DNA from: Desulfobacterales bacterium
GTDB lineage: Bacteria > Desulfobacterota > Desulfobacteria > Desulfobacterales > C00003106
Length of the DNA stretch: 6,067 nucleotides
Reading direction: 5' to 3'
Assembly: GCA_030613165.1 (NCBI GenBank)
Contig: JAUWMN010000117.1
Span: 1 to 6,067, forward strand
A model generated the notes under the pieces. That model saw nothing but the letters and a program-made list of their open reading frames with translations, searched no databases and had not been told where the DNA came from. A program made the position numbers and the translations under genes. Within the stretch, counting starts at the first letter, position 1. Each line of letters opens with the position of its first letter. Shown here in pieces: positions 1 through 3,433 of this stretch.

Positions 1-14
1 TGAACTACATCCCC
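1..14 (-). tRNA. Possible tRNA 5' end, cut by the left window edge
   Basis: Read on the - strand this is GGGGATGTAGTTCA, identical over 14 bases to the start of the tRNA-like sequence at 68-127. GGGGATG would be the 5' acceptor strand, TA positions 8-9 and GTTC the 5' half of the D stem. The rest lies outside the window, so isotype and integrity cannot be judged. tRNA-Asp often starts this way and often follows tRNA-Val, so Asp is a guess. It could equally be another decayed copy. Confidence 0.4.
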
Positions 15-45
15 TTATTTTTTTCGCTCACCTCGTAATAACTGG

Positions 46-67
46 AGAGTTTGTTTTCCGAAACTCT
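46..67. repeat. Small inverted repeat beside the pseudo-tRNA
   Basis: AGAGTTT (46-52) and AAACTCT (61-67) form a perfect 7-bp stem around an 8-base loop. It begins where the tRNA-like similarity at 68-127 ends, taking the place where a T arm would be. No T-run follows on either strand, so it is not a convincing terminator. Function unknown. Confidence 0.45.
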
Positions 68-127
68 ACTCGCAACCTTCCCGCCTAACCGGGCGGGGCG
101 TTCTAACCAAAACTGAACTACATCCCC
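68..127 (-). pseudogene. Decayed tRNA-like sequence (5' half only)
   Basis: On the - strand the sequence starts like a tRNA: acceptor strand GGGGATG (127-121), TA, a perfect D stem GTTC/GAAC (118-115 and 103-100) around an 11-base loop containing GG, then an anticodon-like stem CCCGC/GCGGG (97-93 and 84-80). The stem encloses an 8-base loop, CCGGTTAG, instead of 7, and there is an extra base before the stem. AAGGT and TGCGAGT follow where the variable loop and T stem should start, and then the resemblance stops. No T loop, no matching CATCCCC acceptor strand and no CCA are seen. I infer a broken duplicate of a tRNA gene, perhaps tRNA-Asp. The D arm is the strongest evidence. Confidence 0.5.
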
Positions 128-164
128 AAAAAGAGTTGATGGGTTTAATGTTGCTAAAAAAAGA

Positions 165-240
165 TGGTAGGCGGAACAGGGCTTGAACCTGTGACCCTCG
201 GCTTGTAAGGCCGATGCTCTCCCAACTGCGCTACCCGCCC
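165..240 (-). tRNA. tRNA-Val (anticodon UAC)
   Basis: A complete 76-nt cloverleaf can be folded by eye on the - strand. The acceptor is GGGCGGG (240-234) with TCCGCCT, discriminator A and encoded CCA (167-165). The D arm is GCGC-AGTTGGGA-GAGC. The anticodon stem TCGGC/GCCGA holds the 7-base loop CTTACAA, which puts UAC at positions 34-36 after U33, so it reads GUA-type valine codons. The T arm is ACAGG-TTCAAGC-CCTGT. Oddities are G-U pairs at 1:72 and 7:66 and a G12-A23 mismatch in the D stem; all seem tolerable. Seven Ts follow the CCA on the - strand (162-156). The gene is divergent from the che operon. Confidence 0.95.
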
Positions 241-256
241 ATACAACAAGTCTTTT

Positions 257-285
257 TTGCTATCAGGATTAAAACATTCTGTCAA
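257..285 (-). promoter_or_regulatory. Candidate promoter of tRNA-Val
   Basis: The - strand has a perfect TTGACA (285-280), a 17-base spacer, and a poor -10 TAGCAA (262-257). Transcription would start around 250, about 10 bases ahead of the mature tRNA 5' end at 240. The exact -35, the spacing and the position support it; the weak -10 is against it. Confidence 0.45.
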
Positions 286-333
286 GCAAAAACACTAAAC
301 CTCCGATCCTTATATATAGGCAGCCTCCAAGTA

Positions 334-390
334 CTGACAACGGTGTGATTTTGCCATTATATTGACAAAATGTGTCAAAAATACAATATC
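334..390 (+). promoter_or_regulatory. Candidate promoter region of the che operon
   Basis: Two sigma-70-like possibilities face the operon. The first is CTGACA (334-339), 17 bases, TTATAT (357-362). The second is TTGACA (362-367) with either TACAAT (382-387, spacer only 14) or AATATC (385-390, spacer 17). Neither is decisive. I see no clear sigma-54 (GG-N10-GC) or sigma-28 flagellar-type promoter, which would have been expected alternatives for a motility gene cluster. Confidence 0.35.
362..378. promoter_or_regulatory. Perfect dyad TTGACA-N5-TGTCAA, possible operator
   Basis: TTGACAAAATGTGTCAA is a perfect 6+6 bp inverted repeat with a 5-base centre. It overlaps the second candidate -35 and lies at about the start point of the first candidate promoter, so a bound dimeric protein could block or activate transcription. 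The TTGA..TCAA outline resembles sites of the CRP/FNR superfamily, but the spacing does not match classic FNR (TTGAT-N4-ATCAA). The regulator is unknown. Confidence 0.35.
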
Positions 391-395
391 ACTAC

Positions 396-414
396 TATGC
401 AGTTTATCTGCATA
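396..414. repeat. Perfect 7-bp inverted repeat in the leader
   Basis: TATGCAGTTTATCTGCATA has arms TATGCAG and CTGCATA (396-402, 408-414) with the 5-base loop TTTAT. It lies downstream of the candidate promoters, so it would be in the 5' untranslated RNA as a small hairpin, or serve as a second protein site. AAAAAGAG rather than a T-run follows it, so it is not a terminator on the + strand. Confidence 0.4.
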
Positions 415-456
415 AAAAGAGAGTCAGTTTCAAGAGACCAGGATAAGCCCATCAAG

Positions 457-475
457 GACTTTTTACGAAACCATC
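457..475. repeat. Solitary terminal repeat of the MITE at 3270-3401
   Basis: GACTTTTTACGAAACCATC matches the right end of the downstream element (3383-3401) at 17 of 19 positions, and the shared stretch runs on by AA. No inner palindrome and no clear opposite end are visible nearby; CATAAAAAGAGAGTC at 411-425 is at best a very degraded left end. It is therefore probably the remnant of an older insertion or an internally deleted copy. It ends 19 bases before the first che gene. Confidence 0.5.
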
Positions 476-494
476 AAACAACAATGGAAGCAGC

Positions 495-779
495 ATGTTC
501 AGTGTAAATAAAATAAAAAATGGACTGTATAGTTTTTCCGGGCCGTTAACTATTCACCAGATAGAAGACCTTAAAAATGTGTTGGAACAATTTTTGAAAG
601 AAAAAAATATTACCTTAATCTTGGAAGAGGTTACAGAAATCGACACCGCGGCTATACAACTGTTGGCCTCTTTTAAGAAGACATACGAAAAAACAAACGA
701 TCGGTTATCTGTTCGAGCCAATGAGTATGTTCAGGGAGCGCTCAACATTTTGGGGCTCCGGGCAATGACAGGAAGCTAA
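495..779 (+). CDS. STAS-domain protein of the chemotaxis operon
   Basis: A 94-residue protein made of a single STAS domain (SpoIIAA/MlaB-like fold) with no signal peptide or membrane segment, so cytoplasmic. The pattern is a short beta hairpin (LYSFSGPLTIHQIEDL, 11-26), then LILEEVTEIDTAAIQLL (41-57), a helix, and a C-terminal NILGLRAMTGS. In SpoIIAA-type anti-anti-sigma factors the loop reads D-S-S-G with the second Ser phosphorylated. Here it is D50-T51-A52-A53, so the classical phosphosite is an alanine. STAS genes directly ahead of cheY-cheA are known from chemotaxis clusters of Desulfobacterota, but their job is unclear. The ATG at 495 has only a modest ribosome site (GGAAG at 486-490). 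The stop is 6 bases before cheY, so it is cotranscribed. The identification as STAS is firm; the function is not. Confidence 0.85.
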   Translation: MFSVNKIKNGLYSFSGPLTIHQIEDLKNVLEQFLKEKNITLILEEVTEIDTAAIQLLASFKKTYEKTNDRLSVRANEYVQGALNILGLRAMTGS

Positions 780-785
780 TTCTAC

Positions 786-1190
786 ATGGAAATATATATA
801 TTAATTGTCGATGACTCCCCCACGCTTCGCTCCTCTCTGTCTTTCTGCCTGAGTAATGCCGGTTATGTAGTAACAGAGGCGGTAGATGGGGTAGATGGGT
901 TGCAACAACTGGAAAAACTTAAGGAAAAAGGAGAGGTTGTCTCTTTAATCATATCTGATATCAACATGCCTCGAATGGATGGGGTGACATTTATCAAGGA
1001 GATAAAAAAGACCTCTTTCAAGTATGTCCCGATTCTGGTGCTCACCACGGAATCGCAAGAAAGCAAGAAACAAGAAGGGAAAGACGCGGGCGCTGCCGGA
1101 TGGCTGATGAAGCCGTTTCGCCCTGAAGACCTGTTATGGATAATAAAAAAATTTACTCGACGACCCCATGGATCAAAAACAACTACTTGA
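786..1190 (+). CDS. cheY: Chemotaxis response regulator CheY (single receiver domain)
   Basis: A 134-residue stand-alone receiver domain with no output domain. It takes phosphate from CheA and signals to the flagellar motor or another motility device. The active site is complete: acidic pair D9-D10 (ILIVDDSPT), phosphoacceptor D58 in SDINMPRMDG, T87/T88 in VLTTES, and K109 in WLMKPF. The position of the switch aromatic (Tyr106 in E. coli CheY) is W106. The ATG at 786 follows CAGGAAG (769-775), a good ribosome site lying at the end of the STAS gene. The 3' end overlaps cheA by 23 bases in another frame. The short tail after the domain (RRPHGSKTTT) is read through the start of cheA. The call rests on the receiver motifs and on the neighbour cheA. 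Confidence 0.95.
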   Translation: MEIYILIVDDSPTLRSSLSFCLSNAGYVVTEAVDGVDGLQQLEKLKEKGEVVSLIISDINMPRMDGVTFIKEIKKTSFKYVPILVLTTESQESKKQEGKDAGAAGWLMKPFRPEDLLWIIKKFTRRPHGSKTTT

Positions 1191-3282
1191 TATATTTTTG
1201 TCGGAAGCCGACGAATTGATTCAAACCATAGAAAAGGATCTCGTTGCGCTGGACTCTTCTCCAGATGACGCGTCCCTGATTGACGAAGTGTTCAGGGCTG
1301 TTCATACCATGAAGAGCAGTGCGGCGATGGTCGGTTTTGAAAAGACTTCAGAATATGCCCATCTTTTGGAAAATCTTCTGGAACGCTTAAGAAACAAGAC
1401 TATGGTAGTCACCAAAGAGTTAATCTCTTTTCTCCTCAGGTGTGGTGACTTCCTAAAAGTGTTGCTGGATAACGGGACCCAAGGGCAGGATGAATGCGAT
1501 CCGGATGAATTCAACAAGATGAAAGATGCCCTCGGCCACTATCTTGACATCCCTGAGCAGAGTGCGTCCAAAGCAGAAATAAAGGAGACAGAAGCGCTTC
1601 CAGTATCCGAGACAAAAATTTCTTACTATAAGATCAGTATGACTTTTCAAAAAAATCTTTTCCTGAGCGGACACGATCCCCTTTTGCTTCTTTTAGAGCT
1701 TCAGGAAATGGGAGAGCTTGTTCATATTGAACCGAATCTATCCAAGCTCCCGGGTATTCATGAAATATCCCCTTGTGATCTGTATATCTCATGGAGCGTT
1801 TTGTTTAAAACTGAACGTTCTATCACTGATATTGAAGATGTCTTTATCTTTGTCCGAGAAAACAACGAGATCAAAATCGAAGACGTATCCCACAGATTTC
1901 ACGAAGGTCTGAGTATTAGTGACGCTGGCAAAATTCTTAAGGAACTCGAGATAGCCGAGAAAATAACATCTGAGCAGGAACCAAAGGAGGCTCTTCAAAA
2001 ACAGAAAAAGACAGGGGCTCTTTTGCGTAAGCCTACGGTACGCGTGAAAACCGAGAGGTTAGATCGGCTGGTTAATCTTATGGAAGAGATGACAATAGGC
2101 CTGGACGGCTTATTCCTTCTATTAGAGAAGTCTGCGATCAGGAGCGGAAAAATGCTGGAGAAGTTAGAACATTTAATCGCGGTAGGAAGGGAGGCCCAGG
2201 AGCAAGTTATGATGACCCGCATGTTCCCTTTAGAAGAGACCTTTGGTAGATTTCAACGAATGATCCGAGACCTCTCTGCAAGCCAAGATAAACCGATCAG
2301 AGTAACAATAGCGGGGGCAGACACAGAGCTGGACAAGAATCTGGTCGAAAAAATAGAGGATCCTCTTAAACATATTATACGAAACTGTGTGGATCACGGA
2401 ATCGAACGTCCGGAAGAAAGGAAAACAAAAGGGAAGCCGGAGGAAGGTGTTGTTTCGTTAAAGGCATACCAAAAAGAGGGAAGAATTTATATAGAGATAG
2501 GTGACGACGGCAGAGGTCTTGATGAGCATCGTATCTTGAAAAAAGCTATCAGCAAAAACCTTATCTCTAAAGGGTCTACCCCCACCAAGGAACAGCTTTA
2601 TGATCTTCTTTTTCTCCCTGGGTTCTCTACAAGAGATGAGGTCAGCGAAATTTCAGGCCGAGGAGTAGGCTTGGATGTAGTACAAACCAATGTGTCGGAA
2701 TTGGGCGGAACCATAAATATAGTTTCTGAAAAGGACAAGGGGACAACTTTTATTATTAATCTTCCTATGACATTGGCCATTATAAAGGTAATGCAAATTA
2801 GGGTGGAAAAAGAATCTTTTCTTATACCTTTTTCAGTAATTGCCGGCCTGGCCCAGCCACTCCCTGGAGACATCAAGACAATAGAGACAAAGGAAGAATT
2901 AATCAATTTCCAGGGAGAATATATTCCCTTAATTCGGTTGGATGAGGTGTTTAAAATCGAAGACCCAAGCGAAGAGACATCTATTGGTATCGTTATAATT
3001 GTCGAAAGTGAGAAAACAAGGTTCGGCATCTTTACTGATGACATTGTAGATGAACATCAGGTAGTGATCAAAAATCTGGAAACAAATTTCCGAAAGGTGC
3101 CGGGAATTGCGGGAGGCACAATATTGGGAGACGGTCAGGTTTCTCTCATCATTGATATATATGGTTTAGAAAAGATGTTCTTCAAAAAGGATGACAAAAA
3201 CGGAATCATCGGAGATTGGTCGCAAGATAACCAGGAAGAGCCCCGGATTTTTGAGGGGCAGCCAATTTTGACGAATTCGTAA
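1168..3282 (+). CDS. cheA: Chemotaxis histidine kinase CheA
   Basis: A 704-residue cytoplasmic kinase that autophosphorylates in receptor-CheW arrays and passes phosphate to CheY. Domain order: P1 Hpt (about 1-125) with phospho-His H46 in HTMKSSAAMVGF; a P2-like CheY/CheB docking region (about 151-240); P3 dimerisation (about 290-350); P4 ATPase (about 350-537) with N box HIIRNCVDHGIE (N406, D409, H410), G1 DDGRG (446-450), FLPGFSTRDEVSEISGRG and G2 GRGVGLD (497-503); P5 CheW-like (about 538-672). There is no receiver domain. Ser50 follows the Hpt Lys where Gly is usual. The start overlaps cheY by 23 bases and has no good ribosome site, which suggests translational coupling. The last residues (TNS) and the stop codon lie in the mobile element at 3270-3401. 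Without it the frame would end ILSR at the TAA at 3415. Confidence 0.97.
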   Translation: MDQKQLLDIFLSEADELIQTIEKDLVALDSSPDDASLIDEVFRAVHTMKSSAAMVGFEKTSEYAHLLENLLERLRNKTMVVTKELISFLLRCGDFLKVLLDNGTQGQDECDPDEFNKMKDALGHYLDIPEQSASKAEIKETEALPVSETKISYYKISMTFQKNLFLSGHDPLLLLLELQEMGELVHIEPNLSKLPGIHEISPCDLYISWSVLFKTERSITDIEDVFIFVRENNEIKIEDVSHRFHEGLSISDAGKILKELEIAEKITSEQEPKEALQKQKKTGALLRKPTVRVKTERLDRLVNLMEEMTIGLDGLFLLLEKSAIRSGKMLEKLEHLIAVGREAQEQVMMTRMFPLEETFGRFQRMIRDLSASQDKPIRVTIAGADTELDKNLVEKIEDPLKHIIRNCVDHGIERPEERKTKGKPEEGVVSLKAYQKEGRIYIEIGDDGRGLDEHRILKKAISKNLISKGSTPTKEQLYDLLFLPGFSTRDEVSEISGRGVGLDVVQTNVSELGGTINIVSEKDKGTTFIINLPMTLAIIKVMQIRVEKESFLIPFSVIAGLAQPLPGDIKTIETKEELINFQGEYIPLIRLDEVFKIEDPSEETSIGIVIIVESEKTRFGIFTDDIVDEHQVVIKNLETNFRKVPGIAGGTILGDGQVSLIIDIYGLEKMFFKKDDKNGIIGDWSQDNQEEPRIFEGQPILTNS

Positions 3283-3401
3283 AAAGTCGCCAGACACCCT
3301 TTTTCGTCATTCCCGCGAAGGCGAGAATCCAGTAATATCAGATAGTTCTGGCCTCCCGCCTTCGCGGGAGTGACAGAAGTTGGACTTTTTACGACGCCAT
3401 C
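3270..3401. mobile_element. MITE-like palindromic element, 132 bp, inserted at the 3' end of cheA
   Basis: A short non-coding element with imperfect 19-bp terminal inverted repeats: GACGAATTCGTAAAAAGTC (3270-3288) and GACTTTTTACGACGCCATC (3383-3401), 15 of 19 pairing, with a perfect 12-bp core TCGTAAAAAGTC. Inside is a long palindrome (3306-3374) of the GTCATTCCCGCGAA type, a repeat class widely dispersed in proteobacterial genomes as far as I recall. There is no transposase, so movement would have to be in trans. It is flanked by AATTTT duplications. It fills nearly all the cheA-mcp gap and replaces the end of cheA with its own in-frame TAA. A related terminal repeat is at 457-475. The transposase family is unknown. 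Confidence 0.75.
3306..3374. repeat. Long hairpin core of the MITE
   Basis: The two 27-base arms (3306-3332 and 3348-3374) are inverted copies with 4 mismatches, sharing TCCCGCGAAGGCG, around a 15-base loop. In the transcript this would be a strong stem between cheA and mcp. The nearest downstream T-run (3386-3390) is 11 bases away from the stem, so it is not a standard intrinsic terminator. It could still slow polymerase or protect upstream mRNA from 3' exonucleases. Confidence 0.7.
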
Positions 3402-3433
3402 AATTTTGAGTCGATAAACGTTAGGGGGTAAGA

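Larger units (their letters stand above)
3264..3407. repeat. Target-site duplication AATTTT flanking the MITE
   Basis: AATTTT occurs directly before the element (3264-3269) and directly after it (3402-3407). The match extends two more bases (AATTTTGA) if the first bases of the left end are counted. This is the footprint expected from transposition with staggered cuts. The feature span covers both copies and the element between them. Confidence 0.65.

Noticed and set aside
75..107. Integron attC-like motifs (GCCTAAC, GTTCTAAC) around a GC-rich hairpin
   Set aside because: No paired GTTRRRY/RYYYAAC core sites with proper spacing. The same bases are better explained as the D and anticodon arms of a tRNA-like sequence.
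156..162. Terminator of tRNA-Val from seven Ts on the - strand
   Set aside because: The T-run follows the CCA but has no separate hairpin other than the tRNA itself, and transcription may continue into the next tRNA-like sequence. It is too weak to list.
334..494. Riboswitch in the leader
   Set aside because: Apart from one 7-bp hairpin there is no multi-helix structure or known conserved core, and the leader is short.
2598..3044. 148-residue open frame on the - strand inside cheA
   Set aside because: It is opposite the conserved ATPase and P5 domains of CheA and has no family resemblance.
3306..3374. CRISPR-type repeat
   Set aside because: There are only two inverted copies of one unit, with no direct repeats or regular spacers.
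3306..3390. Intrinsic terminator after cheA
   Set aside because: The hairpin is long but the T-run starts 11 bases after the stem, and on the other strand an A-run follows it. The structure is explained by the MITE palindrome.
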